64,000 nucleotides of DNA from Ianthella basta (GCA_964019415.1 OZ025881.1:5934024-5998023), one strand, 5' to 3'; numbered from the stretch's first letter, positions 1-26,906 are shown. Numbers and translations are program-made. Notes: generated from the sequence alone by a model not told the origin.

Positions 1-180
1 TGGTGGGGAGGAAAGGAGGGAGGGAGGGAGGGAGGGAAGGAGAGGGAGAGGGATGGAGGGAGAGGGAGGGAGGGAGAGGGAGGGAGGGAGAGGGATGGAG
101 GGAGAGGGAGGGAGGGAGGGAGGGAGAGGGAGGGAGAGAGGGAGAGGGAGGGATGAAGATGGAAGGAAAGAGGAAGAGAA
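1..180. repeat. GGGA-rich purine tract
   Basis: Nearly pure A/G on the given strand, built from imperfect GGGA and GAGGGA units. The open frames across it are repeat translations (Gly/Arg/Glu) with no gene-like features. Positions 181-527 follow with no gene or structure that I can support. Confidence 0.9.
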
Positions 181-527
181 CTAATGATCCCACTGCCATT
201 ATCAAAGACTCCCATGGCAATTACACCACACTACTCACAGCCTTCTGATCTGGACTCTCAATCCTCTGAATCTTCAAGAAATGGAAGCTTGCATCAATCT
301 AAAGAAGGAAGGAAAAACACAATCACATTCAGCTCAAAGTCTGGCAGAGAAGAGAGTGAGCATACGTAGCACTGGGAGTGAGGACACCCTCAACAAGACA
401 TGAATCAGAAGTTGTCTGTTTGTAATGCATGCAACACACATGCATACACATCCACTTAAACCTAAGAGGTAGGACAATGTAAATGCCTTGAGTTAGATCT
501 TAAAACTATTCCCACACTCCACACCTT

Positions 528-790
528 AACAAGTGGTGCCCCCCAAGTGTACACATTGTAACAAATGGTGCCCCCTAGTGTACACATTGTAACAAGTGGT
601 GCCCCCTAGCGTACACATTGTAACAAGTGGTGCCCCCTAGTGTACGTACACACTGTAACAAGTGGTGCCCCCTAGCGTACACATTGTAACAAGTGGTGCC
701 CCCTAGCGTACACATTGTAACAAGTGGTGCCCCCTAGTGTACGTACACACTGTAACAAGTGGTGCCCCCTAGCGTACACATCGTAACAAA
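528..790. repeat. 31-bp minisatellite, about 8 units
   Basis: Tandem units of about 31 bp carry the core GGTGCCCCCTAG followed by a GTACACA-type segment and TTGTAAC. Two units have an extra GTAC. It lies outside the part of the window that is duplicated across the gap. Positions 791-1004 show nothing further. Confidence 0.9.
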
Positions 791-2954
791 TGTTTAACAA
801 ACCCTTAGTGTGGTGGGGTAGCAGCCATGCTTTGGGGGAGGGGCAAGGGGGCAGGGTTACAGCCATGGTCTATACATATTCCCACCCATTCCATAATTAT
901 ACCGTAAACATGCCCTGTTAGCACCTGTGTTGTCACACAGTCATGGTAGATAGCTATTTACATACTTTTACACAGTGGAAAGGAGCATACAAGGAACACC
1001 ACCACCCCAAACAAGCCTCAAAGGAGCATACAAGGAACACCACCACCCCAAACAAGCCTCAAACAGCCAACCCACACAAACAAACATCCCCCCCCACATA
1101 AGCCACACCTGCACACACTGTCACAGGCGTACAAGGGCACACACAGTGTTGTCACGCCTCACCTTCACACCTCCCTTAACATTCACAAGAACATAGCATG
1201 TTGAGTTGGTGATGACCTGCAAGGAATGATTGAAAGAGAAAGCACTCAGTTTCAGTACGCATGGTCAACCAAGTGAAGAGACCAACAGTGAGACAGTGAA
1301 ATTGGCGAGTCAATCACAGGGGGAGACCGTCTGTATGTTTGGCTAGAATATGCAACAACAAAGCTTACTGAAAACAAGATCACACAAGCCACACAGTGTG
1401 GTGGTGCATGTAGACAAGGTGGGCATCACTTGATGCGAGAGCTGGTGGCGTTCACTTGAAAGTGTGGTGATGCGGTGCACGAGAGCAAGACAACTGAGAC
1501 GTGCTACGTACGTACACTGTCAAGAGACCTTCACCACACAAAGACTGACTACCAATAATGCAGCATTGTACCGTATGTACATACATGGCCATAATACAAA
1601 CATCACATGGTACAATGCATATAAAATGGCTCCACCACATAAATTACTACTGTGAAATGTACCATAGTACTGTGTACTGTACTGTACTATAGCTACAGTA
1701 CTATATACAGTACTGTAGCTACAGTAAAGAAACATCTTTCAAATGCATTCATTGAATGCACACTAAAACCTCCCAACTTGCTCCTGTAGCAATCTCTTAA
1801 CAACAGGTGGGTGGATGTGTACACACACAGTTGCTAATCTTCAGTTCACCCCTTCAAAGTCCTCTTGCCATTAGCTTATCACCAAATACTGTTTCAAGCC
1901 ATACACTCTTCACTGCATTAGGCAATACATTAAGATAACAGTACAGTGCAATAACTTGAGGTGGTAAAGCTGATGCCATTCAGCCAGTGGGGCCCTTGAT
2001 CCACCATGTTTTATTTGTCACCTTGTACACTACACAAATATTTAACATTGTCCACCTAACACTCAAATGAAGATGGGATTAACCTTACATTCCAAACACA
2101 CGGAAGAGTGACACGCAGAACTGCAGCTGCTTACACCCTCCCAGCCCAGAACTAATGGACTCAGCACATACACCCACTCACACACATGAACACATCACAC
2201 TACCAAACACTGCAACCTTCATTACCACTTCTTCTTCTCATGACAATAAAACACACAATGTATGAAAATTTTTACTGATACAGTCCAACTTGTTTCTAGA
2301 GCCACTGTAGTGAGCTGTCTCCCCTTACTGGTCCCCAAACAGTACCAACACACTACATTATGCCTACCTACCTATAACTATAGTGCAGCCACCTGTATGA
2401 AACCAGCAATGTCAGTAAGACAACAGTACACCTGACATGACAAGACAGATTCCAATGCAGAGAGATCATTCTATAATGGAATTGGACACTAATTGATATG
2501 CCTCATCTGCCCTTCTACAAATAGAGGGTACCTTGGTAGGGCTCTCATTAGGTGGAAGCCCTACTCCACTACTCCACTGGTGTCTTCACTACCACAATGA
2601 CATAAGTGGACTACTCTTTGTTGATCAGCTGCAAAAGGATTCAGTGACCCAGCAGTATCAACTCAGCCCCAGTACGTACGTATGTACATACCTCATACTG
2701 GGCTTGGCTGAATGTTATGCAAGCTGGAGCAAAGGTGAGTGGTGAAGATGTACAAATATGCAGGGAAAGTGTAGGGGAGGGGGAGGGGTAGGCATTAGAA
2801 GTCAGAGGCCTTGCAGCACACAGTCAGAGGAGGAGGGGAGGTGAATGCTTTGTTGCATGTCTGGGTTATAAGCACAACAAACTTTGTTTTCTAGAACAGC
2901 TCACAATCCTGCCACCATCAGCCTTTCAACTTACATTCCACCCTTAACACACCT

Positions 2955-3200
2955 GATCCCATCAGCCCACACCCAACTCCACCTCACTTATCACCCAACA
3001 CCCCTCACCATCACCCCACACCCCTCACCATCACCCCACACCCAACTCCACCATCACTCACACCCCTCACTTATCCCCCAACATCTCTCACCATTACCCC
3101 ACACCCCTCACCATCACCCCACACCCCTCACCATCACCTCACACCCTCACCATCACCCCACACCCCTCACCACCACCCCACACCCCTCACCAAAACCCTT
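2955..3200. repeat. C/A-rich minisatellite (CCCCACACCCCTCACCAT type)
   Basis: Degenerate 18-bp units on the plus strand give a Thr/Pro/His-rich open frame that I regard as repeat translation. The equivalent tract in copy 2 is about 13451-13696. The rest of 1005-3200 (mirrored at 11501-13700) shows no gene that I can support, only scattered short open frames and a GTAC-rich stretch near 1660-1730. Confidence 0.8.
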
Positions 3201-3229
3201 GGTTCTTGTTCCTTCTTGCCATCCACAAG

Positions 3230-3613
3230 GAGCTGCTTCCTCAGACAGATGGTCCCATCATCATCCCCCAAAAGGGCTTTCTCAGAGCCTGCAGCCAAAG
3301 AGAGACAAGGCCCAAGGATGAAGGAACAAGATCACCAACAGACAAAGGTGAGGGAACCCAGCGGGGCAGGTAATCCCATGAAACACTCGGGTCTACTCTG
3401 CCATTCACCTGAACCTGGTACGACAGTGCTAGTCTCTTGGTGTTCACATTCGTAGCTAGGATCAGCCATGTTGGACATCACACTGTTCAGAATACATCTG
3501 CCATTCAACGCACTAGGAAGCAAGCTGAATGGAGTCGAGCCATGCGTGGAAAGCACTACTACCCTTGCATAGCCGACCCACTTCTCACCGTTTTTAACAT
3601 AATGTCATATTAA
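3230..3613 (+). CDS. Possible last two exons of an unrecognised gene (copy 1)
   Basis: Two open segments splice in phase 0. The first runs to a good donor at 3347|GTGAGG. The second, 3491-3613, follows a TTCAG acceptor and ends in TAA after 40 codons. The last exon is charged and then hydrophobic (start NTSAIQRTRK, end TVFNIMSY) and does not resemble repeat translation. I do not recognise the protein and cannot place upstream exons; the start at 3230 is only a plausible acceptor. If real, it converges on CNOT10. The same arrangement recurs in copy 2, with the last exon at 13987-14109. It could be spurious. Confidence 0.25.
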
Positions 3614-3917
3614 AAATGGCAAGAAGCAGGTCGGCTCCCACCAGTCCCTCACTGACCAGTGCTGATGGACTCTCAGCGCGATCGTTACGTGACCTACTTC
3701 AGCCAGGTACAAGTGCTTCTTGCAGGCTCTTGTAGCAGCAACACAGACATCGCAATCATCGATCAACAGCGCAGATAGTGACAACCATCAAAGATTGTGA
3801 TTGTAATCATGACAGCAAACCACGGGGAAGATCACAGCAACATTCCTTCACCCGTTCATCACTGCCATCAATGACCACCATCACAGATCCTTCATCATGA
3901 CACTGTCATTGCTGATC

Positions 3918-3940
3918 CTCCCCCCCCCCCCCCCCCCCCC
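3918..3940. repeat. Poly-C homopolymer
   Basis: A run of about 22 C; the copy-2 counterpart at 14416-14438 differs slightly in length. Positions 3614-4688 are otherwise without a supported gene. The GC-richer stretch 4000-4330 contains short ATG-plus-donor segments on both strands that I could not extend into a gene. Confidence 0.85.
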
Positions 3941-4688
3941 GGACATGCATGCTACATGCGTGCCCCCATAGATATTCGTAAGTATACGTTCTACAAGTAC
4001 CTAGCCCTATCAGGGGCAGTATTGAAGGAATTAGTGACCGGCGCGAGAGGACGCGGGGAATAGTGGCCAGCTAGTCGGTGCGAGTGCACCTTTCCTATAG
4101 ACCAAATGAGATGAATGGCCATTGATCTGATTCTTTATGACAGCCAGACCGTGTGACTAATGCGATTACACTGTTCAGCATTAGGGGAAAGACAAAGCTT
4201 CCAGGCCGACGTAACTTTACGCGCCAATTGGCGCTAGACAGCAGCAGTGAAGCAAGTGCGATCTGCTATCTCACCTGATAACTTGAGAGCTCTGCCGAAT
4301 ATGTCCACGTCGTCCCCAGTCGCTCCCCCGCTCATCCTGACTTCGCTGGAGGAAGGGGGCAACCAGGGTAGGGTCCTCAGGCCTTCTCTGTGTCTCTCAC
4401 AGACTGCTATTCAGCGAACGCCACGCACACACAAGCGCAGTACAAAGCTGTTTGTGTGGGGTGGCTGTATAGAATACCATATTAGGAGAGGCTGGAGAAC
4501 AGCAACGCGTGTGCCGGGGTCTGGTCCGTAGATTTTCGTTGAGAAAAAATCATTACAAAAATGATACACGGCCCCGCGCAGACACATTGTATACAGAAGT
4601 ATAGTAAACATTCACAATGGATATGGATAGAAAGTGTGTTCGTTCTCCTAAGATTTTTCCCCAATGGCACAACTGAATGCTGTTTGCA

Positions 4689-10963
<6,275 letters not shown>

Positions 10964-11300
10964 CTACAGTGGACAACACCAGCGGGCAAAGACAAGGATG
11001 ATGGCTGACAAACACAGCACACACTGTTAGCTACATACATAAAAGTTGAATCAGTCGATCTACAGCTCCACACATGGTCCAGTCTAGACATATCTACAAC
11101 TGAAACCCCATAGCATACACAATGACAGGTTGACAGTAGCCCACTCAGAATCGCACATACACATATGCAGAAAGTTGACTCAAGTGAGAATCACTGTCCA
11201 GTAATCAACAGCACTGCAATGTGGACATGCCTCAATCCACGCATGTGTGCGCTATATGGTCCTTGAGCTACACACTGCCCTTCCCAGCTTGCCTCCTTTC

Positions 11301-11500
11301 NNNNNNNNNNNNNNNNNNNNNNNNNNNNNNNNNNNNNNNNNNNNNNNNNNNNNNNNNNNNNNNNNNNNNNNNNNNNNNNNNNNNNNNNNNNNNNNNNNNN
11401 NNNNNNNNNNNNNNNNNNNNNNNNNNNNNNNNNNNNNNNNNNNNNNNNNNNNNNNNNNNNNNNNNNNNNNNNNNNNNNNNNNNNNNNNNNNNNNNNNNNN
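11301..11500. other. Assembly gap, 200 N
   Basis: Exactly 200 unknown bases. The round length indicates a scaffolder's fixed gap size, so the true distance is unknown and may be negative (overlap). The flanking sequences are the two ends of the same ~10.3 kb region. Frames running through the N block are meaningless. Confidence 0.98.
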
Positions 11501-13986
11501 CCCCAAACAAGCCTCAAAGGAGCATACAAGGAACACCACCACCCCAAACAAGCCTCAAACAGCCAACCCACACAAACAAACATCCCCCCCCACATAAGCC
11601 ACACCTGCACACACTGTCACAGGCGTACAAGGGCACACACAGTGTTGTCACGCCTCACCTTCACACCTCCCTTAACATTCACAAGAACATAGCATGTTGA
11701 GTTGGTGATGACCTGCAAGGAATGATTGAAAGAGAAAGCACTCAGTTTCAGTACGCATGGTCAACCAAGTGAAGAGACCAACAGTGAGACAGTGAAATTG
11801 GCGAGTCAATCACAGGGGGAGACCGTCTGTATGTTTGGCTAGAATATGCAACAACAAAGCTTACTGAAAACAAGATCACACAAGCCACACAGTGTGGTGG
11901 TGCATGTAGACAAGGTGGGCATCACTTGATGCGAGAGCTGGTGGCGTTCACTTGAAAGTGTGGTGATGCGGTGCACGAGAGCAAGACAACTGAGACGTGC
12001 TACGTACGTACACTGTCAAGAGACCTTCACCACACAAAGACTGACTACCAATAATGCAGCATTGTACCGTATGTACATACATGGCCATAATACAAACATC
12101 ACATGGTACAATGCATATAAAATGGCTCCACCACATAAATTACTACTGTGAAATGTACCATAGTACTGTGTACTGTACTGTACTATAGCTACAGTACTAT
12201 ATACAGTACTGTAGCTACAGTAAAGAAACATCTTTCAAATGCATTCATTGAATGCACACTAAAACCTCCCAACTTGCTCCTGTAGCAATCTCTTAACAAC
12301 AGGTGGGTGGATGTGTACACACACAGTTGCTAATCTTCAGTTCACCCCTTCAAAGTCCTCTTGCCATTAGCTTATCACCAAATACTGTTTCAAGCCATAC
12401 ACTCTTCACTGCATTAGGCAATACATTAAGATAACAGTACAGTGCAATAACTTGAGGTGGTAAAGCTGATGCCATTCAGCCAGTGGGGCCCTTGATCCAC
12501 CATGTTTTATTTGTCACCTTGTACACTACACAAATATTTAACATTGTCCACCTAACACTCAAATGAAGATGGGATTAACCTTACATTCCAAACACACGGA
12601 AGAGTGACACGCAGAACTGCAGCTGCTTACACCCTCCCAGCCCAGAACTAATGGACTCAGCACATACACCCACTCACACACATGAACACATCACACTACC
12701 AAACACTGCAACCTTCATTACCACTTCTTCTTCTCATGACAATAAAACACACAATGTATGAAAATTTTTACTGATACAGTCCAACTTGTTTCTAGAGCCA
12801 CTGTAGTGAGCTGTCTCCCCTTACTGGTCCCCAAACAGTACCAACACACTACATTATGCCTACCTACCTATAACTATAGTGCAGCCACCTGTATGAAACC
12901 AGCAATGTCAGTAAGACAACAGTACACCTGACATGACAAGACAGATTCCAATGCAGAGAGATCATTCTATAATGGAATTGGACACTAATTGATATGCCTC
13001 ATCTGCCCTTCTACAAATAGAGGGTACCTTGGTAGGGCTCTCATTAGGTGGAAGCCCTACTCCACTACTCCACTGGTGTCTTCACTACCACAATGACATA
13101 AGTGGACTACTCTTTGTTGATCAGCTGCAAAAGGATTCAGTGACCCAGCAGTATCAACTCAGCCCCAGTACGTACGTATGTACATACCTCATACTGGGCT
13201 TGGCTGAATGTTATGCAAGCTGGAGCAAAGGTGAGTGGTGAAGATGTACAAATATGCAGGGAAAGTGTAGGGGAGGGGGAGGGGTAGGCATTAGAAGTCA
13301 GAGGCCTTGCAGCACACAGTCAGAGGAGGAGGGGAGGTGAATGCTTTGTTGCATGTCTGGGTTATAAGCACAACAAACTTTGTTTTCTAGAACAGCTCAC
13401 AATCCTGCCACCATCAGCCTTTCAACTTACATTCCACCCTTAACACACCTGATCCCATCAGCCCACACCCAACTCCACCTCACTTATCACCCAACACCCC
13501 TCACCATCACCCCACACCCCTCACCATCACCCCACACCCAACTCCACCATCACTCACACCCCTCACTTATCCCCCAACATCTCTCACCATTACCCCACAC
13601 CCCTCACCATCACCCCACACCCCTCACCATCACCTCACACCCTCACCATCACCCCACACCCCTCACCACCACCCCACACCCCTCACCAAAACCCTTGGTT
13701 CTTGTTCCTTCTTGCCATCCACAAGGAGCTGCTTCCTCAGACAGATGGTCCCATCATCATCCCCCAAAAGGGCTTTCTCAGAGCCTGCAGCCAAAGAGAG
13801 ACAAGGCCCAAGGATGAAGGAACAAGATCACCAACAGACAAAGGTGAGGGAACCCAGCGGGGCAGGTAATCCCATGAAACACTCGGGTCTACTCTGCCAT
13901 TCACCTGAACCTGGTACGACAGTGCTAGTCTCTTGGTGTTCACATTCGTAGCTAGGATCAGCCATGTTGGACATCACACTGTTCAG

Positions 13987-14109
13987 AATACATCTGCCAT
14001 TCAACGCACTAGGAAGCAAGCTGAATGGAGTCGAGCCATGCGTGGAAAGCACTACTACCCTTGCATAGCCGACCCACTTCTCACCGTTTTTAACATAATG
14101 TCATATTAA
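13987..14109 (+). CDS. Possible last exon of an unrecognised gene (copy 2)
   Basis: Copy-2 counterpart of the terminal exon at 3491-3613: TTCAG acceptor, 40 codons, TAA. Same reservations as for copy 1. The rest of 11501-15186 carries the same repeats as copy 1 and nothing else that I can support. Confidence 0.25.
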   Translation, partial: NTSAIQRTRKQAEWSRAMRGKHYYPCIADPLLTVFNIMSY

Positions 14110-15186
14110 AAATGGCAAGAAGCAGGTCGGCTCCCACCAGTCCCTCACTGACCAGTGCTGATGGACTCTCAGCGCGATCGTTATGTGACCTACTTCAGCC
14201 AGGTACAAGTGCTTCTTGCAGGCTCTTGTAGCAGCAACACAGACATCGCAATCATCGATCAACAGCGCAGATAGTGACAACCATCAAAGATTGTGATTGT
14301 AATCATGACAGCAAACCACGGGGAAGATCACAGCAACATTCCTTCACCCGTTCATCACTGCCATCAATGACCACCATCACAGATCCTTCATCATGACACT
14401 GTCATTGCTGATCCTCCCCCCCCCCCCCCCCCCCCCCCGGACATGCATGCTACATGCGTGCCCCCATAGATATTCGTAAGTATACGTTCTACAAGTACCT
14501 AGCCCTATCAGGGGCAGTATTGAAGGAATTAGTGACCGGCGCGAGAGGACGCGGGGAATAGTGGCCAGCTAGTCGGTGCGAGTGCACCTTTCCTATAGAC
14601 CAAATGAGATGAATGGCCATTGATCTGATTCTTTATGACAGCCAGACCGTGTGACTAATGCGATTACACTGTTCAGCATTAGGGGAAAGACAAAGCTTCC
14701 AGGCCGACGTAACTTTACGCGCCAATTGGCGCTAGACAGCAGCAGTGAAGCAAGTGCGATCTGCTATCTCACCTGATAACTTGAGAGCTCTGCCGAATAT
14801 GTCCACGTCGTCCCCAGTCGCTCCCCCGCTCATCCTGACTTCGCTGGAGGAAGGGGGCAACCAGGGTAGGGTCCTCAGGCCTTCTCTGTGTCTCTCACAG
14901 ACTGCTATTCAGCGAACGCCACGCACACACAAGCGCAGTACAAAGCTGTTTGTGTGGGGTGGCTGTATAGAATACCATATTAGGAGAGGCTGGAGAACAG
15001 CAACGCGTGTGCCGGGGTCTGGTCCGTAGATTTTCGTTGAGAAAAAATCATTACAAAAATGATACACGGCCCCGCGCAGACACATTGTATACAGAAGTAT
15101 AGTAAACATTCACAATGGATATGGATAGAAAGTGTGTTCGTTCTCCTAAGATTTTTCCCCAATGGCACAACTGAATGCTGTTTGCA

Positions 15187-22778
<7,592 letters not shown>

Positions 22779-23170
22779 TTTATTGCACTGGTGCGCGACC
22801 TACCGAACCCACTTCCACTTCCATTCTACATTCAGACCCAAACCGCCCCCGCAATAAATGAGGGAAAGTGCGTTGCGGAACGAGACAAAACAATCATAAT
22901 TCATTGGCAACACATCCGTTTTCTAACTATGTCTGCCTAAGTAGTTAAGAGAATTACAAACATTACAGGCACACATAGTATGGCTGCCTCTCACAGTCAC
23001 TGGACTCAGTAGCTACATGGTACGATCATAGTCTCCCCTATTGTAGCTACAGCATTCATTCACATTTGTGTTCTCAACAAGCATGCAGTGCCATAGCATT
23101 CATAGTCTTCTCTATTATCCGTAGCCAGCTAGCTCTAGGTGCATGCGAGAAGGTAGAATGGTAAAGTTAA

Positions 23171-23661
23171 CTAGCTACCACTGATACACAAGAAGAAGAT
23201 GCACACGCAGCAAAGGAAGCAGTACATCACACACAGAGCAATTGCACGCAGAGGACCTGTGCCAATAATGGACCACCAGTTTGTTAAAGAGCCATCACTG
23301 TTGTAGCCACGGTGACAGCAGCAGTGATGAAGGTTCTTGGGGTGGCAGCAGTGGAGTTCTTTGTAGAAGTGCAGATGAGTCTTCCACCCATATGGAGGAG
23401 CTGGAGGGTTTGCTGGAGTCAGTGGATGTAAATCCTCACTTTGGATTGGAGATATTGGTTCTGGGGTTAGAGGCACTGACTCTAGGGTTGGGGATGCTGG
23501 TTCTGGGGTTGGAGACACTGACTCTAGGGTTGGGGATGCTGGTTCCGGGGTTAGAGACACTGACTCTAGGGTTGGGGATGCCGTTTCCAAGGTTCGAGAT
23601 GCTGGCAGAGAGACTACTGTGCATGTATCCGAATGTGGTGGTATTAAAGTTAGTGAGCGAC
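23171..23661 (-). CDS. Cys-rich membrane protein family, member A, terminal exon
   Basis: Last exon of an unrecognised small protein. An acceptor at 23661 (GCGTAG|GT) opens in the same phase as the other members (two bases completing a codon) and runs to a stop at 23171. In order: a Ser/Thr/Pro region; about three 14-residue repeats of the type TPEPASPTLESVS; a proline segment (ANPPAPPYGW); the family core HLHFYKELHCCHPKN followed by HHCCCHRGY; then GTGPLRA and a Cys-rich hydrophobic segment of about 22 residues. A possible first exon lies near 24013-23920 (ATG, Arg/Lys-rich, donor G|GTACGC in matching phase). The function is unknown. Closely spaced Cys beside the membrane segment could be palmitoylated or bind metal, which is inference only. 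Confidence 0.6.
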
Positions 23662-23919
23662 CTACGCATGGTCAACAGTGGAGAAACAACATTAGAATAT
23701 TGTCATCAAAGACCATGCACATTCTATAGATAGCACTCTGTCAAAGTGTACTGACCATCTGACAACCCATGTTCGTGTTCTTCCAGTAAGAGACCAGCCA
23801 TTTCACAACCCGTATGACAACCACACACCTCTGTAGCGGAAAGGGGGAATAATTAAATGGCAGGTCATACAAAGTACCATTGAAGCGTGTATTATTAAAG
23901 TGACAGTATACCAGCGTAC

Positions 23920-24013
23920 CTATACCAGGTACTAAAACAATATAAACAACGCGCTCCTTGTTCGGCTCCAGTACCCCTTCTCGCTTGCGCCTCGCTGCAT
24001 TCGCTGCCGACAT
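23920..24013 (-). CDS. Possible first exon upstream of member A
   Basis: Opens with ATG (MSAANAARRKREG), continues through a short hydrophobic stretch (VVYIVLVPGI) and meets a donor-like G|GTACGC in phase 1. That would join in frame to the phase-1 acceptors of the Cys-rich terminal exons. The surrounding DNA (23.9-24.3 kb) is richer in CpG than its neighbours, as expected near a promoter. No transcript evidence; the frame also stays open past the donor, so it may be unrelated. Confidence 0.3.
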
Positions 24014-25086
24014 ATATCGCTACTGTAGCGCTGTGGGGACAGTAGTGATTCTGGCAACTGGTGAAGTATATGGTGTAAAATAGTCTGCTTACCTCATTCA
24101 ACACGCCTTTGCGTGCTGACCCGTAGACAACCTTGCCGTGGTCAGTCTATACGACGACAAGCTGCTCCTATCTTCCTTCAAACCTGGGTCAAACTCACTG
24201 CCACAAACGCTATCCTTTTGCCTGTCTGGGCCACTTCAGTGTAATGAGCCGTACCTTCGCTTATCCGCGTTGCGGCTTTCGCGCGTTATTTTGCTGACGT
24301 TCAGCTGTCGCGAAAATTCAAGATGTCCGTTTCGTTTCTCTGTCACAGGCATACATCGCTAACTTTTGACAGCCCGCGGTAGTTCTATCAAGTGAAAAAC
24401 AACGCGTATTTGGAATGGCGTCTCATCATGCATGTCGGGCCACTTACCTAATCTCTTTAGCATGACCTGTAATCCGATAATGACATGCCAGCCGAAGCTC
24501 TTCACCCCAGCGCTGCAAAATATCATTGCTGTGGTTTGAATGCTATTAATTCCACCCAGAGCAATAAATCAGAAAAGCATGCAAAGTATGCGCACACACG
24601 CACGCATAATATGGTGCATGTGTGTGTTTTTTATCAGGCTATATCGGAGGGGACCGTTGTTATGTGGATCACTACACATGCAAGAAAATGTTTGCAGAAT
24701 GCTAATTATGTACGTAGCAGATCATGTCTGCTGTGCAGTGACCTCCTGTTCAGTAGGTGTATAGGAGATGCTTCAGGTAGTAATGCCTCCATCATCATGC
24801 TGTATAGGTCATATACTATAATAGTGCATAATTTTGGTACCCCACTTAAGCTTGAGCTGGCTGTATGCCCATGCATTTCCACATTCACTACAAATAGCTA
24901 GCATTATATGAGGATAATTGTACATAGATGATTCAATAAACAACAAAAGTTAGCAAACTGTCTTGACTGTACACTGTATATAGTTACTTGGGGTTAATAC
25001 TGTGGTATATTCTGTAGCTACAAGCACATTTGTTCCTATAAAATGAGGGAACACTGACAGCTGGTCTGAACTGTAGTGCTAATTGG
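24014..25086. other. Intergenic, no supported gene
   Basis: Contains a CpG-richer patch (24.1-24.4 kb) and short open frames on both strands without convincing splice partners or family resemblance. Confidence 0.5.
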
Positions 25087-25430
25087 TCATTCAACAGAGT
25101 CATGAGCTTTCAAAAACTGAACAAAGCAGAATGAACAGCTGTAACATAGACAGAAGCAAGGCCAGCAGAAGCAGTAGAATGCAAGCAGAGCGGCAACTCG
25201 CAGGGGACCAGCGCCAGTGAAGGACCAAAGGTTACAGAATGCAGCATCGTCTTCTTCTTCACTGTAAGGGTATGCCCAGATACCGTAGCCACAGTCACCA
25301 GTCCCACGCTTCCAGCAGAAGTGGCAGACACGGCTTAAACCAGTCCTCGTGTTTGAGCTGGCATTACTGGTAGTATAGGCCACAGCAGGGGAAGGAGTAG
25401 CTTGATGGCGATATGCAGCCACTCGGTCAG
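25087..25430 (-). CDS. Cys-rich membrane protein family, member B, terminal exon
   Basis: Acceptor CCCTCAG|CTGACCGAG at 25430, in the same phase and with nearly the same first bases as members D and E; stop at 25087. This is the most divergent member. The HCCHPKN core is replaced by CHFCWKRGTGDCGYG and an acidic stretch (YPYSEEEDDAA). The hallmark GAGPLRV and a Cys-rich hydrophobic tail (FYCFCWPCFCLC) are kept. The conserved acceptor and tail argue that it is a real paralogue. The first exon was not found; positions 25431-26200 show no convincing candidate. Confidence 0.55.
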
Positions 25431-26149
25431 CTGAGGGGGATGAGCAGATAGGGTGTCAAATATCAGAATTACGTACCACAAAGCATTGCATGCAAATCAA
25501 TTTTAAGTTGACACATTCTTCAGGATAATAGCAATATATGCAACACCTGATAAGTGTGCAGGTGTGCACTCCAGTCACTATAACATTATAGTAATTGACA
25601 CACACCATTCACCACCCCTTGAGTGGGGGTATATACTTAACTCTCAGAGAGGCAGCATTTGAAGCTTCAACATAGAAGGTAGTTGAGTGCATGTGTGTGT
25701 GTGTACTAGTCTACTCTCTCCGCACTGTGCATATGTCAGTTATGAGGTCAGTTGCAATTAGGAGGAGGTGAAAATTTAATGATGCAACAGTATAAGTATA
25801 CAACTTGGTGGTGTCACTCCATGTGGTTACAGCAGTACGATGGATGCCGTCTTGTCCCAACTGCACAATGTACATCACACAACTTGTATGTCACTTTGTG
25901 CATGTCATTTTCCAAGATACACCAGACAGAGAGGGCATCCATTATACCTATAACTTGGGAGAACAATGTAAGAGAGCTTTACAACCATGCTCTAGGCTAG
26001 CCTCGCCTCCAGGCTGTCCACACTAGTGAACACCCACCTACTCGCTAGGGGTCAAGTTTGGCACTGGATACGTTCAGATCTGTATTGAAGATAGGCATAT
26101 CCCAGGTCCTACATGCACATGCCTATACCAATAGCATATATGCATATGA

Positions 26150-26170
26150 CTTATTATTATTATTATTATA
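26150..26170. repeat. (TTA)n microsatellite
   Basis: Short trinucleotide tract. Surrounding 25.4-26.6 kb has no supported gene; a small Ala/Cys-containing minus-strand frame near 26520-26600 is uninterpretable. Confidence 0.7.
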
Positions 26171-26659
26171 TTTCAAAGGGTAGTTTCCATTTTTCAGTTT
26201 ATGTTAAGTCTACAAGCCAAAGATGACATCGGAGCATTACATCGTCAAAATGGCTAGCTGCACAAGGTTTACACTTGTGGAAACCAAAATCAACACAAGG
26301 AAACGACGTAAACTGAGAGTGCATTTCTCATACCAGGAGAACAAGCCAGTAACAGCATTAAGCCCTCAAGTGGAACCCTGCAGTAGATACTTGTCAACCA
26401 GTACTTTTTATTCTTGCTATTATTTTGAAAATTGCATGTTTCTGAACCCCCTGGAAATCCCCCTCCCTGTGCCCCTGCACTTGTTACATCGAATGTGAGC
26501 AGGAAAGCATGCCAGAATACAGCACATCGATGCTGTAGTCTTGCAATGGCTAGTCAGGCAGCAGCAGCTAGTGCAGCAATGGATAGCATGACAATTAGTG
26601 TCTTCACAGCAGATTAGGTCAAATATGTGACGGGTGTCTGTAGAAGCTATTAGTAGCTA

Positions 26660-26906
26660 TCAGAAGTAAACCGATAGCTCTGAGGGGACTGCTACCAATA
26701 ATTTAATGAAAGTTGCATTTCTCTGTTCCCCATCACTATAGTAACCACGGTGACAACAGCAGTGACAGATGTTCTTTGGATGGCAGCAGTGAAGATCTCG
26801 ATAGAAGTGAAGATGGCTCCTCCAGGTGTAGTCGCCACTGTGTCGGCCCATGTGGACCAAAGAGGTAAAGAAGTGACCCGAGGAGGGGGAGGAGTGACTT
26901 GATCAG
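26660..26906 (-). pseudogene. Cys-rich family, member C, frameshifted
   Basis: Starts at the family acceptor (26906, CTGTAG|CTGATCAAG) and carries the intact core (HLHFYRDLHCCHPKN, CHCCCHRGYY). Relative to member E it has about 5 extra bases near 26701-26708, just before the codons for the GPLRA motif. This shifts the frame and brings a stop at 26660. The membrane segment is therefore lost; downstream DNA still resembles the GPLRA-LLL part for a few codons and then diverges. Probably a pseudogene, though a truncated soluble product cannot be excluded. Confidence 0.65.

Noticed and set aside
4247..4531. 94-codon plus-strand frame near a CpG-richer patch, repeated at 14745-15029
   Set aside because: No domain, no conserved splice partner, and competing short ATG-plus-donor readings on both strands; insufficient to call a gene.
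11191..11700. Open frames spanning the gap
   Set aside because: They consist mostly of unknown residues from the N run.
23591..23605. GGTTCGAGATGC as a tRNA T-arm
   Set aside because: No acceptor stem, D-arm or anticodon arm around it; it lies in the coding exon of family member A.
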